Assembly (NCBI GenBank): GCA_016182655.1
Contig: JACPGB010000028.1
Span: 1-64,000 of the forward strand
DNA from: Deltaproteobacteria bacterium
GTDB lineage: Bacteria > Desulfobacterota > GWC2-55-46
Direction: 5' to 3'
DNA: 64,000 bases
Each line of letters opens with the position of its first letter. The stretch's first letter is position 1. Shown one piece after another: positions 1-9,175 of the stretch. The notes beneath the pieces are model-generated. The model did no database searches, was not told the DNA's origin, and was given only the letters and a program-made list of their open reading frames with translations. The translations under genes and the position numbers were made by a program.

Positions 1-108
1 GGGCCGCCCCTTCGCAACGGAGGCCACGAGCTTCTTTAAAAGGTCGCCTTCCGATATGATGCCGCTCGTGCCGCGCCTTATTATCTCTATCTGTTTACGA
101 GGGTCCAT
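1..108 (-). CDS. tyrS: Tyrosyl-tRNA synthetase, N-terminal fragment (continues beyond window start)
   Basis: Minus-strand reading from ATG at 108 gives MDPRKQIEIIRRGTSGIISEGDLLKKLVASVAKGRP, like the N-terminus of bacterial TyrRS; truncated by the window edge. Confidence 0.7.
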   Translation of the reverse strand, partial: MDPRKQIEIIRRGTSGIISEGDLLKKLVASVAKGRP

Positions 109-143
109 TTGAAATATCCGGGGAGTGGATTTGGGTCTGCCTG

Positions 144-353
144 CTAATATATCATCGCGTAAATATTGTACCCTATTACAAGGAGGCCGACGAGCAGGTT
201 CAGGGGCCTCGACCTGTCCGTGGCACCGGGTATGAAGAGTGTGTCTATCCTGAATGCCTCGGTCACCCTGTTCTTCACGAAGGCTGTGTAGATGAGCATT
301 ACGCCGTATGCTATGCCGCCGTATGTAAGGACCATTTCGAAGTTGCTCATCAC
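144..353 (-). CDS. Small membrane protein
   Basis: 69-aa ORF with hydrophobic segments; overlaps the upstream ymdB-like start by 4 bp (coupled). Confidence 0.6.
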   Translation of the reverse strand: MMSNFEMVLTYGGIAYGVMLIYTAFVKNRVTEAFRIDTLFIPGATDRSRPLNLLVGLLVIGYNIYAMIY

Positions 354-1156
354 TCTTTCTCCTTAAGCTCGACTTTTAACCTTTTGATGGATATCGCCCT
401 TCCGGACGACGACTCCACCTCCATGAACACGCCCTGGAGTTCCAGCTCGAACCGGACGGGCATCTGCGTAACGAACCTCTCGACGACGATCTCTTTTCTT
501 ATGCCTATGACAGACTCTGTCGGCCCGGTCATGCCGGCGTCGCTAATGAACGCCGTGCCGCCGGGCAACACCCTCTCGTCCGAGGTCTGCACGTGCGTGT
601 GCGTGCCTATTACCGCGCTCGCCATGCCGTCCAGGTGCCACGCGAGAGCAGTCTTTTCCGAGGTAGTCTCGGCGTGCATGTCGACCATGACAATCGGCGT
701 TTCGGATCTAAGCTTCTGGACGAGGGCCCTCCCGGCCCTGAAAGGGCAGTCGACCGACTCCATGAAGACGCGCCCGAGGAGGTTTACTATCCCCACCTTC
801 GCGCCTGAAGCGCACTCGAATAAGAGAGAGCCCGCGCCCGGCGCGCCCTCCGGATAGTTGGCCGGCCGGAGCAGTTTTTTTTGCGAGCGGATGTAATCGT
901 ATATCTCTTTTTTGTCCCAGATATGGTTGCCCGAGGTAATGACGTCCACGCCGAGCTTGAAGAGCTCCTCGGCTATCTCGGAGGTAATACCAAAGCCGCC
1001 AGCCGAGTTCTCGCCGTTGGCGACGACGATATCGGGCGAGAGCTCGCCGACAAGGCGCGGGAGGCACTCCCGTACCGCTATGCGGCCGGGCCTGCCCACA
1101 ATGTCGCCTATGAATAGTATTTTTACGAGGTCCTGCATCAAGAAAGGTTCTTTCAA
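350..1156 (-). CDS. YmdB-family metallophosphoesterase
   Basis: FIGDIVGRPGR, NGENSAGGFGI, GNHIWDKKEI and GTHTHVQTSDERVLPGGTAFISDAGMTGP motifs typical of YmdB/TIGR00282; adjacent to rny as in many bacteria. Confidence 0.93.
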   Translation of the reverse strand: MKEPFLMQDLVKILFIGDIVGRPGRIAVRECLPRLVGELSPDIVVANGENSAGGFGITSEIAEELFKLGVDVITSGNHIWDKKEIYDYIRSQKKLLRPANYPEGAPGAGSLLFECASGAKVGIVNLLGRVFMESVDCPFRAGRALVQKLRSETPIVMVDMHAETTSEKTALAWHLDGMASAVIGTHTHVQTSDERVLPGGTAFISDAGMTGPTESVIGIRKEIVVERFVTQMPVRFELELQGVFMEVESSSGRAISIKRLKVELKEKE

Positions 1157-1168
1157 AGACTCATTTTA

Positions 1169-1303
1169 GGCTACCTCTAAAAATTAGGAATTTTTTCTGA
1201 GGTCAAGGAAGGGCGGAAATAAAAAACGGAGCATATATGGTAATATGTGAGCATTTTTATTTCCGACCTGACGCCGAGATCAGGAAAAATAACAATTTTT
1301 AGA
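1169..1303. repeat. Family C palindromic MITE-like element, copy 1
   Basis: Left end ggctacctctaaaaatt...ggaaataaaaa is an imperfect inverted repeat of the right part tttttatttccgacctgacgccgagatcaggaaaaataacaatttttaga; right part is shared with 54199-54362. Confidence 0.7.
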
Positions 1304-1309
1304 AAAAAC

Positions 1310-1342
1310 AATTGAGCGCCTCCGCCTTGCGGAGGCGCTCAA
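1310..1342 (-). terminator. Intrinsic terminator downstream of rny
   Basis: Hairpin ttgagcgcctccgc/gcggaggcgctcaa followed on the minus strand by a T-rich tract. Confidence 0.8.
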
Positions 1343-1356
1343 GGCTCGATCAAACC

Positions 1357-2946
1357 TTACTTCGCGTACTCAACGGCCCTCGACTCCCTTATGACCGTCA
1401 CCTTTATCTGTCCGGGGTAGCTGAGTTCCTTTTCTATCTTCCTTGCGATGTCCTTGGATAAGACGACAGCCGCGTCGTCCGATATCGACTGGTTCTCGAC
1501 AAGCACCCTGATCTCCCTGCCTGCCTGGAGCGCGTAGGTCTTCTCGACCCCCGGGAAGCCCTTGGCTATGTTCTCAAGGTCGTCGAGCCTCTTCACATAG
1601 GATTCGAGCATCTCTTTCCTCGCGCCTGGGCGCGCGGCGGACAATGTGTCCGCGGCCTGTACAAGCACGCCGAGGATGGAATCCGGACTGTCGTCGTGGT
1701 GCTGGCCTATGGCAGAGACTATCTTCGGGGCTTCCCCGTATTTTTTGGCGAGCTCCGCGCCTATGGCCGCGTGCGGCCCCTCGACCTCGTGGTCGACGGC
1801 CTTGCCTATGTCATGAAGCAGGCCGGCTCTCCGCGCAAGTTTCGTCGGAAGCCCCAATTCGGACGCCATTATGCCGCAGATGAAGGCGACCTCCATCGAG
1901 TGCGAGTATACGTTCTGAGCGTAGCTCGTCCTGAATTTGAGCCGTCCGATGAGCTTCTGTATCTCCTTGTGTATCCCGTGGAGGCCGGTGTCGAATATGG
2001 CCCTCTCGCCCGCCTCGTTGATCGCCTGAGCGACCTCGGCCTCGACCTTGGAGACGACCTCCTCTATGCGGGACGGGTGGATCCTGCCGTCCGTTATGAG
2101 CCTCTCAAGGGAGAGTTTGGCTATCTCTCTTCTCACCGGGTTATGCCCCGAGAGTATGACCGCCTCGGGGGTGTCGTCTATTATCACGTCTATGCCGGTA
2201 GCCGCCTCGATTGCGCGGATGTTCCTGCCTTCCCTGCCGATGATCCTGCCCTTCATCTCGTCGCTCGGGAGGTTGACGACCGAGACGGTCCTTTCGGCCA
2301 CGTACTCGCCCGAGTACCTCTGGATGGCGAGCGAGATTATCTCCTTCGCCTTCTTGTCGGCCTCGGCCTTGGTCTCTTCCTCTATCCTTTTAAGGAGCTT
2401 TCCGGCTTCGAGCTTCGCCTCGTTCTCCATATTCTCGACGAGCTGTCTCTTGGCCTCATCGGCGGAGATCCCCGCGATAGTCTCGAGCCTGGCCCTCTGC
2501 TGGACGATGATGGCGGCCGCCTCGGCCTCCATGTCGCTCGCCTTCTTCTCCTGGGCGACGACGGTCTTCTCCCTCTTCTGGTACTCGATCTCTTTCCTGT
2601 CTATGGACTCGAACTTCTTATCCAGGTTCTCTTCCTTCTGCTGTACCCTTTTTTCCAGCGCCTGGAGCTCTTTTCTACGCTCGCGGGTCTCCCTTTCAAA
2701 CTCGGTCTTGCCCTGGAATATTATGTCCTTCGCCTGGAGGTCGGCCTCCTTGCGCGTGTTCTCCGCGTCCTTCCTTACGTTCTCGGCCTCTCTCTTCGCG
2801 TCCGCTATTATCGCCTCAGCCGTTTTTTTACCGGCCTCGGCGTTGGAGTCTTCCATCTTCTTCTTTGTGATGAAACCGATCCCAACCCCGACAAGTATCG
2901 CTATTACAGCTACGGCCGCAACAATTACAATCGTCGATACTCCCAT
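1357..2946 (-). CDS. rny: Ribonuclease Y
   Basis: N-terminal TM plus coiled coil, KH domain ([31 protein letters not shown]) and HD domain ([18 protein letters not shown]...[12 protein letters not shown]). Confidence 0.97.
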   Translation of the reverse strand: MGVSTIVIVAAVAVIAILVGVGIGFITKKKMEDSNAEAGKKTAEAIIADAKREAENVRKDAENTRKEADLQAKDIIFQGKTEFERETRERRKELQALEKRVQQKEENLDKKFESIDRKEIEYQKREKTVVAQEKKASDMEAEAAAIIVQQRARLETIAGISADEAKRQLVENMENEAKLEAGKLLKRIEEETKAEADKKAKEIISLAIQRYSGEYVAERTVSVVNLPSDEMKGRIIGREGRNIRAIEAATGIDVIIDDTPEAVILSGHNPVRREIAKLSLERLITDGRIHPSRIEEVVSKVEAEVAQAINEAGERAIFDTGLHGIHKEIQKLIGRLKFRTSYAQNVYSHSMEVAFICGIMASELGLPTKLARRAGLLHDIGKAVDHEVEGPHAAIGAELAKKYGEAPKIVSAIGQHHDDSPDSILGVLVQAADTLSAARPGARKEMLESYVKRLDDLENIAKGFPGVEKTYALQAGREIRVLVENQSISDDAAVVLSKDIARKIEKELSYPGQIKVTVIRESRAVEYAK

Positions 2947-3046
2947 GTCAACAACCCCTTTCTACCCGTTATTTATAAAGGCGGCGCCAGCTCCCGGAAG
3001 GACGCTCTTTTGTCCATTCCCCCCGTCGCCGCCAAACCTTTGAGGA

Positions 3047-3628
3047 CTATCCCGTTGCTATGAGCCTTTTCTCGGTCACTATGGCAGAGACCCTTACGTC
3101 ATGGGGCTCAACGGGTATTTCCTCTTTCAGAACCTGGAAGTCGTACGCGAGAGCCACTATCGGACAACCGACGCCCTGAAGCGCCCTGTCGTAGTAGCCC
3201 TTGCCGTACCCCAACCGGCCCCCCTTTTCATCGAACGCGACACCCGGGACGACGACGAGGTCGAAAGAACAGGCAAGCGCCCTCTCTTCCCCTTCAGCCG
3301 GTTCCGGTATGTCGTAAGAGCCGGGGGCGAGCTCTTTCAAGCTTTTGACCTTGAAAAACGCGAGGTGTCTTCCTCCGCCCCGGAGGACCCTCGGATAGGC
3401 CGCCTCCTTGCCGTCCCGTATCGCCCTCTCGAAGAGCTCGTCTGTCAGCGCCTCGTTGGAGAAGCTCGAATACAGCAGGAGCGCCTTTGCCCCGGCGTAG
3501 AAAGGAGAGTCGATGAGCCGTCTTTGTATAAGAGAGCTTTTCCTGTAAACATCCTCGAACGCCATTTCGCGGCGTCTCTCGAGGATGGCGCTCCTTAAGC
3601 GCTCCTTCAGGACGGAATTCTTCATCAA
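3047..3628 (-). CDS. ygfA: 5-formyltetrahydrofolate cyclo-ligase
   Basis: RLGYGKGYYDRAL motif and family-typical length; next to zapA/6S as in many Proteobacteria. Confidence 0.92.
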   Translation of the reverse strand: MMKNSVLKERLRSAILERRREMAFEDVYRKSSLIQRRLIDSPFYAGAKALLLYSSFSNEALTDELFERAIRDGKEAAYPRVLRGGGRHLAFFKVKSLKELAPGSYDIPEPAEGEERALACSFDLVVVPGVAFDEKGGRLGYGKGYYDRALQGVGCPIVALAYDFQVLKEEIPVEPHDVRVSAIVTEKRLIATG

Positions 3629-3889
3629 CCTTTCGGCTTTGAAAGGAAAGAGGGATATCGGTAAGACTGAGGGAGAAGAGGGAGATGGAGCAGGGGCGTG
3701 AAAATGCCCCGATTTGCGACTATATTGCCTCGCTTCTGTTTACTTTTATCACAATCGGACCGAATCGGGAATATGTAAAGCCATATATGCTTGATCCGGG
3801 GGTTGCGCAGGGCGTCATATGACCTCAACCCTGCGCCCCGTTTACGCGGCCCTTGTCTTTTAAGGCCGGTATTCCAATCCCGTTATTCA

Positions 3890-4085
3890 CCGGGGCCTTT
3901 AGGGTCTTATGCGCCCTTTCAGGCCCGGATTTTTAAACTCCTCCCCCGCGACATGCCGTGTCAGTAGTTTTTTGAACCTGCCGAAACAGGTGGGGCCTTA
4001 GTTTACTTGCATTCGACTTTCCCGCGAAGGGACATGCCGGCCGCGAGTCAGGGAAAGCCCCTGTTTTAGAATGTTGGTTCTAAAA
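3890..4085 (-). ncRNA. ssrS: Probable 6S RNA (SsrS)
   Basis: Non-coding gap between zapA and the cyclo-ligase, the classic ssrS position. Minus strand has ...aaggccccACCTGtttcggCAGGTtcaaaaaactactgacacGGCATgtcgcggggga..., resembling the 6S 3' half; CTCGCG/CGCGGG can form a closing stem. Ends approximate. Confidence 0.62.
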
Positions 4086-4129
4086 ACCCTACTAAAGCAC
4101 AAACACGGCAGGGGAGGAGATCGATTCAG

Positions 4130-4432
4130 CTACTCCAGTCTCCTGTCTATCAATTGAGCAAGCTCCTCAGACTTCCTCCCTAACCTTTCAAGCGTCTCCT
4201 TTGTCTTGATAACCTCGCCGGTAATGTTCAAAGCGGCTAATAGCGCCAGGTCCAAGGTCGAAACAGCCTTAGTGGTCTCCTTTACCTCCTCTATCTTGTG
4301 GTTTAGGTAATTTTCAACAGCCCGGATGTAATCCTCGCCCTCGTCGCTTTTGACGACGAGTTTGTGGCCGTAAATCTTGAGCTCGGCTATCTTTTTCAAG
4401 CCCACCTCACGCGTTCTGGATGAGGCCGTCAA
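4130..4432 (-). CDS. zapA: Cell division protein ZapA
   Basis: LKIYGHKLVVKSDEGEDYIRAVENYLNHKIEEV...LDLALLAALNITGE typical of ZapA. Confidence 0.88.
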   Translation of the reverse strand: MTASSRTREVGLKKIAELKIYGHKLVVKSDEGEDYIRAVENYLNHKIEEVKETTKAVSTLDLALLAALNITGEVIKTKETLERLGRKSEELAQLIDRRLE

Positions 4433-4637
4433 GCCTCGTAAGGAGGGTGTCGACCTTCTCCTTGACGAGGGCCTTTTCGGCTTCGAGCTTCCTTATCTTC
4501 TCCTTGAGCTCGTCTGTCCCGCGTTCTTTAAGCTCTAAAGAGTCCCTCAACGACCTGTTTTCAGCCTGAAGTAGCTCATTAGACTCCAGAAGACGCGAAA
4601 TTCCCGCTTCGAGCCTGTCGAATCTCTCAATTGCCAT
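4407..4637 (-). CDS. ZapB-like coiled-coil protein
   Basis: 76-aa heptad-rich ORF overlapping zapA. Confidence 0.7.
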   Translation of the reverse strand: MAIERFDRLEAGISRLLESNELLQAENRSLRDSLELKERGTDELKEKIRKLEAEKALVKEKVDTLLTRLDGLIQNA

Positions 4638-4737
4638 GAAAAAAATGCCTCCGCTTCATTTTCATATTACTTTTTTCAAGGTAAGAAGTCAAGGGAATAG
4701 CTTTGAGGGAGTGGGGTTATTCGCCCCGCTTTCCGAC

Positions 4738-4776
4738 GCAAAAAAAAGCGGCGCTCCCCGGAAGGGGAGCGCCGCT
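4738..4776 (-). terminator. Intrinsic terminator
   Basis: Perfect 13-bp stem agcggcgctcccc-ggaa-ggggagcgccgct with a run of 8 A's (T's on minus strand). Confidence 0.85.
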
Positions 4777-4805
4777 AAAAGGTCCATTTCAGAAAAAAAC
4801 ATATC

Positions 4806-4930
4806 CAGGCTGTTCAAAAAGCTCCAGATGCGAGGCGTCGAGGAGCGAGACCGTGAGGCGTACTTTAGTATGTACGCCGCAACGGCGAGAGACGAAGACA
4901 ACAAAGCAGATGGACTTTTTGGGCAGCCTG
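4806..4930. repeat. Family A hairpin repeat, copy 1
   Basis: Terminal inverted repeat CAGGCTGttcAAAAAG / CTTTTTgggCAGCCTG with an internal gaggcgtact..gtacgccgc hairpin; homologous to 7277-7397 and 27589-27712. Confidence 0.9.
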
Positions 4931-5665
4931 CTAATAAGCGTAGAGGTTGCCGTACGGCCTTAGAGAGACCGGGATGAGCTTCTTGAACCCCTTTTTCATT
5001 ATCTCGTCGAGGGAGAGCCCCATGTCCTTGCAATACTCGGTAAGCGAGTCCTTGAGGACCTTCCTGTCCTCGTCGTCGAGGTCGAGTATGCCGACCTCTG
5101 CCCCGCAGTTCTTCTTATCGACCTCGCCCCTCACATATATGACGCCGCCGTGCATGCCGGTGCCGAGGTAGTCCCCGACTATCGGACGCCCGTCGTTGTT
5201 GAGCCCGAGGAGTATGAGCACGCCGCCTGCCATGTACTCGCCGAAGAAGTCCCCGGCCGTGCCCCCGACGATTATGGTCGGGGCCTGCTTCTTAACGCCC
5301 TTCATGTGTATGCCGACCCTGTAGCCGACGTCGCCCAATATGTGGAGCTTGCCGCCCCTCATGCCGTATCCGAGGACGTCGCCCGCGTTGCCGTGGATGA
5401 CGACCTTGCCGGTGTTCATGGTGTTGCTGATATTGTCCTGCGCGTTCGCCTTTATGACGAGCGTGGGGCCGTCCATGAAGGCCGCGAGGTCGTTGCCCGG
5501 AACGCCCTCTATCGTAATGGTCGCCTTGCCGCGAAGACCGTCGCCCATGTAATATTGGCCGTTGACGTTCTTGACGGTTATCTCCTTCTCGCCGTTATTG
5601 ACCGCGTCCCTTATCTTCTGGTTGAGTTCGCGGTAGTACAGCCCGCTTGCGTTGATCTCTAACAT
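4931..5665 (-). CDS. Glutamate synthase GXGXG-domain protein (archaeal-type split GltB, C-terminal module)
   Basis: GXGXG beta-helix repeats (GDVLGYGMRGGKLHILGDVGYRVGIHMKG...GTAGDFFGEYMAGGVLILLG). Confidence 0.9.
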   Translation of the reverse strand: MLEINASGLYYRELNQKIRDAVNNGEKEITVKNVNGQYYMGDGLRGKATITIEGVPGNDLAAFMDGPTLVIKANAQDNISNTMNTGKVVIHGNAGDVLGYGMRGGKLHILGDVGYRVGIHMKGVKKQAPTIIVGGTAGDFFGEYMAGGVLILLGLNNDGRPIVGDYLGTGMHGGVIYVRGEVDKKNCGAEVGILDLDDEDRKVLKDSLTEYCKDMGLSLDEIMKKGFKKLIPVSLRPYGNLYAY

Positions 5666-5718
5666 GTCGTCTCCTGAACGCTATCCAAAAATATTCTTAT
5701 CGGCAAAAGCACCGGCGT

Positions 5719-7227
5719 TTATCTGCCGGCAGGCTTTACTCCCAATATGTCGAGCGTCTGCGTGTCGAGCCCGACGCCGCGGAGTCTCTCTCTGTTGCCC
5801 CTGAGCGATTCGACCGCGTTGATGCCGAGCGCGCCGAGTATTTCTTTAAGTTCGTGCTCCCACGCGTGTATGAGGTTTATGAGCCTCTCCGCGTAGACCT
5901 CGGGGTCGAGGCGCGCGGTCAGCTCCGGCCTCTGGGTCGTAATGCCCCAGGAGCAGTTGCCGGTGTAGCACTTGCCGCAGGTAGTGCAGCCCATGGTTAT
6001 GAGGGCGGCTGTGGCTATTGCCACGGCGTCCGCGCCCAAGGCTATGGCCTTTGCCGCGTCCGCGCTCGACCTGATGCCACCGGCGGCGATTATCGAGGCC
6101 TCGTTCCTGATGCCTTCCTGGCGGAGCCTGTCGTCGACCGCCGCTATGGCGTGCTCGATCGGGATGCCGAGGTGGTCCCTGATGATGGACGGGGCCGCGC
6201 CCGTGCCTCCCCTGAAGCCGTCGAGGTAGACGATGTCCGCCCCGGCGCGGACTATGCCCGAGGCTATGGCCGCGACGTTGTGGACCGCGGCTATCTTTAC
6301 GGAGACCGGCTTGTAGTTCGTAGCTTCTTTTATGGCGTATATGAGCTGTCTTAAGTCTTCTATCGAGTATATGTCGTGCTGTGGCGCGGGAGAAATGGCG
6401 TCCGTGCCGACCGGTATCATGCGGGCGCGCGCGACCTCGAGCGGTATCTTTTCTCCGGGCAGATGCCCGCCTATGCCGGGCTTCGCGCCCTGGCCTATCT
6501 TTATTTCGACCGCCACACCGGCGTTAAGGTAGTCCGGGTTTACGCCGAAGCGGCCCGAGGCGACCTGCACGATGATGTTGTCCTTGTACGGGAAGAGGTC
6601 CTCGTGCAGCCCGCCCTCGCCGGTGTTCATGAGTATGCCGCACTCCTTTGCGGCCATGGCGAGGACCTTCTGCGCGTTAAGGCTTATGGAGCCGTAGGAC
6701 ATCGGAGAGAATACTATCGGGAGCGAGAGCTTAAGCTGGGGCGGCATCTTGGTCTTGAGTTTAAGCTTGCCGTCCTTGCCCTTCTCCAACTCCACGCTCG
6801 AAGGCTTCTTGCCGAGATAGGTGCGGAGCTCCATCGGCTCGCGAAGCGGGTCGATGGACGGGTTCGTCACCTGGCACGCGTCTATGAGGAGGTTGTCGAA
6901 GAGTATGGTATAGGGCAGGTCGCTTCCCATGCCTGTAAGCGGGATGCCGCCTGTCTCGGCCTGCCTCTTTATGTTCCTCAGGTGGTTGTATCCCCAGTAG
7001 GCGTTCTGCTTGAACCGTGTGGGGTTGTCCTTTATCTCTATCGCCTCTTCGGGGCAGTAGTGATAACAGCGGAGGCACTTTACGCACTTCGAGGTGTTTA
7101 TGAGGATCTTGTCCCCGCCCCAGGAATACACTCCCCATCCGCAGTTCTGTATGCACCTCTTGCACCGTATGCACTTTTCGCGGTCGATGGTCGCCAGGTA
7201 CTCGGGCGGCGCTAAACTCTTGAACAT
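5719..7227 (-). CDS. Glutamate synthase FMN-binding domain protein with N-terminal 4Fe-4S clusters
   Basis: CIRCKRCIQNCGWGVY/CVKCLRCYHYCPEEAI ferredoxin motifs plus GltS central domain (GEGGLHEDLFPYKDNIIVQVASGRFGV, GQGAKPGIGGHLPG, CTTCGKCYTGNCSWGITTQ). Confidence 0.94.
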   Translation of the reverse strand: MFKSLAPPEYLATIDREKCIRCKRCIQNCGWGVYSWGGDKILINTSKCVKCLRCYHYCPEEAIEIKDNPTRFKQNAYWGYNHLRNIKRQAETGGIPLTGMGSDLPYTILFDNLLIDACQVTNPSIDPLREPMELRTYLGKKPSSVELEKGKDGKLKLKTKMPPQLKLSLPIVFSPMSYGSISLNAQKVLAMAAKECGILMNTGEGGLHEDLFPYKDNIIVQVASGRFGVNPDYLNAGVAVEIKIGQGAKPGIGGHLPGEKIPLEVARARMIPVGTDAISPAPQHDIYSIEDLRQLIYAIKEATNYKPVSVKIAAVHNVAAIASGIVRAGADIVYLDGFRGGTGAAPSIIRDHLGIPIEHAIAAVDDRLRQEGIRNEASIIAAGGIRSSADAAKAIALGADAVAIATAALITMGCTTCGKCYTGNCSWGITTQRPELTARLDPEVYAERLINLIHAWEHELKEILGALGINAVESLRGNRERLRGVGLDTQTLDILGVKPAGR

Positions 7228-7276
7228 CTGTTCCTCCGAAAGTTACTCTTGTATAGATAAACTAAATGCGCCAATT

Positions 7277-7397
7277 CAGGCTTCAAATAAGCTCCAGATG
7301 CGAGGCGTCGAGGAGCGAGACGCGAGGCGTACTCAGTTTGTACGCCGCAACGGCTCGCTTTGAGGCCAACAAAGCAGATGGACTTATTTCAAGCCTG
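7277..7397. repeat. Family A hairpin repeat, copy 2
   Basis: CAGGCTTcAAATAAG / CTTATTTcAAGCCTG arms; interior homologous to copy 1, same orientation. Confidence 0.9.
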
Positions 7398-7400
7398 CCA

Positions 7401-8477
7401 TCAGTCTTCGAGGTTGACGATCACAGGGTCTCCGGCTCTCGGCGCCCACACCTTGTCCGGCGCCGGGCATATAGCCCTTATGGCGGACTCTTCGCTCGCC
7501 ATGTAGGTGACATCGTCCTTCAGGGCCGCGACGAGCGGACGGAGCTTGATACGGTCGTTTATGCCTACGAGCCCTTTGGAGTGGCCGAATAATATCGAGA
7601 ACGGGCCGTTCAAAAGGGCGCTCCCATATGTCTGACGGAGCGCGGTCAAGGCCTCCCTCTCGCCATCCGGAAGCTCGTCGATCTTCTTCCAGAAGGGGGA
7701 CGCCAGCGCGAGGCACGCCGACGGGATATCGAGCCCCTGCCTCCTTATGAGGAGGTCGAGCATGTAGGCCGCGACCTCGGTATCGGTCAAAAGCGTGAGC
7801 TTGTAGCCGAACATCTCGAGGTATCTCTTGTTTATGCCGTATGACGATATCTCGCCGTTATGGACTATCGACCAGTCGAGGAGCGTAAACGGGTGCGCGC
7901 CGCCCCACCAGCCCGGGGTGTTCGTCGGGAAGCGCGTGTGCGCGGTCCAGGTCCAGCCCTCGTATTCCTCGATCCTGAAAAACTCGGCTATGTCGCACGG
8001 GTTTCCGACGCCCTTGAACGCCCCCATGTTCTTGCCGGAGGAGAAGATGTACGCGCCTTCTATCTCGGAATTGACCTTCATGACGGTATTGACCACGAAG
8101 TCCTCTTCCTGTATGTCCCCTACCATCTTGTCCTTCAAAGGCTTTACGAAATACCTTACGAGGAGCGGGGAGATGGGTATCGCCTTCACGGGCGCGGTCG
8201 GTATCTCCTCGATCTTCTCGATATGGTAGTTGTTCTTCAAGTATTCTTCGAGAGTCCATCTTACAGAGGGCTCGTCGAACATGATATGGAAGGCGTAGAA
8301 GTCCTTGAACTCCGGGTATATGCCGTAAGCGGCGTACCCTGCGCCTAACCCGTTGCCCCTGTCGGTCATGAGGCAGAGTGATTTTACGATGTCGGCGCCG
8401 CTTATCCTCCTCCTCTTCCTGCTGATGAGGCCGGTCAGTCCGCAGCCCGATATGTCCTTCTGATAGTCATGGTTCAC
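7401..8477 (-). CDS. Class II glutamine amidotransferase (glutamate synthase GATase module)
   Basis: CGLTGLISRKRRRISG N-terminal Cys, TAHTRFPTNTPGWWGGAHPFTLLDWSIVHNGEISSYGIN. Confidence 0.92.
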   Translation of the reverse strand: MNHDYQKDISGCGLTGLISRKRRRISGADIVKSLCLMTDRGNGLGAGYAAYGIYPEFKDFYAFHIMFDEPSVRWTLEEYLKNNYHIEKIEEIPTAPVKAIPISPLLVRYFVKPLKDKMVGDIQEEDFVVNTVMKVNSEIEGAYIFSSGKNMGAFKGVGNPCDIAEFFRIEEYEGWTWTAHTRFPTNTPGWWGGAHPFTLLDWSIVHNGEISSYGINKRYLEMFGYKLTLLTDTEVAAYMLDLLIRRQGLDIPSACLALASPFWKKIDELPDGEREALTALRQTYGSALLNGPFSILFGHSKGLVGINDRIKLRPLVAALKDDVTYMASEESAIRAICPAPDKVWAPRAGDPVIVNLED

Positions 8478-8540
8478 GATGCGTCACCTTTTATTAATAT
8501 GAATTTAGGCCACCTGAATGCGTCTTTATTTATGGCCGCC

Positions 8541-9056
8541 TTATTCCGAGCCCTTGCCTTCGGGGTTTTCCTTCTTCTCCCTCGCGGCCTTCAACATGGC
8601 GTAGAGCTTCTTGAACTCGTCGGCCCCGGAGGCCTTCGGCTCCGGGAGGCCGAGCTTCTTTCGCGCCGGGAGAGCGGGCTCGCCGAGCCTGCTCGTCTTT
8701 ACGAACATCTCCCAGCCCCTCTTTACCTGCGTCGGGTGGATGCCCTTCTTGGCGGCTATGGTGCGGAGCGCCGTCATGGCGTTCTCGAACCCGTAGTGCT
8801 GGTAGCAAATCTCGAGGCAGTGGTGGCACTCGAGGCACTGCCAGATGTGGCGCGACGAGAGCCACTTGTCATGGTTGCCGTCGAGTATGTCCCGTATGAC
8901 GGCCCTCGGGTCATAGCCCGGTATGTGCATGCACGACGGGCATATGGAAAAACACGCCCCGCATTTGGAGCACTGCTCAAGGAGCTTGAAATTCAGAGTG
9001 GCTTCGAGCACGAAAGACTCCTTTGTTTCAAAGCAGGCCTTCAGGCCTGCGGACAA
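8541..9056 (-). CDS. HdrC-like 4Fe-4S protein
   Basis: CSKCGACFSICPSC and CLECHHCLEICYQHYG motifs. Confidence 0.85.
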   Translation of the reverse strand: MSAGLKACFETKESFVLEATLNFKLLEQCSKCGACFSICPSCMHIPGYDPRAVIRDILDGNHDKWLSSRHIWQCLECHHCLEICYQHYGFENAMTALRTIAAKKGIHPTQVKRGWEMFVKTSRLGEPALPARKKLGLPEPKASGADEFKKLYAMLKAAREKKENPEGKGSE

Positions 9057-9065
9057 GGTCGGTTC

Positions 9066-9175
9066 AGCGATTCAAAATCCCCCTCTTTTTTAAAGACTGG
9101 GGTGAGGGGAGATTATCCGAAGGATCCATTCCATAATCCCCCTCTATCCCCCTTCAGAAAAGGGGGAAGACAATA
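9066..9175. repeat. Purine/pyrimidine-rich inverted intergenic repeat (ccccct/aggggg family)
   Basis: aatccccctc...ggggtgaggggagatt...aatccccctctatcccccttcagaaaaggggg; related blocks at about 50980-51010, 51181-51225, 55046-55092. Confidence 0.6.

Noticed and set aside
1696-3063. Long plus-strand ORF (455 aa) opposite rny
   Set aside because: Antisense shadow of a clear rny gene in high-GC DNA; low-complexity translation with no recognisable motifs.
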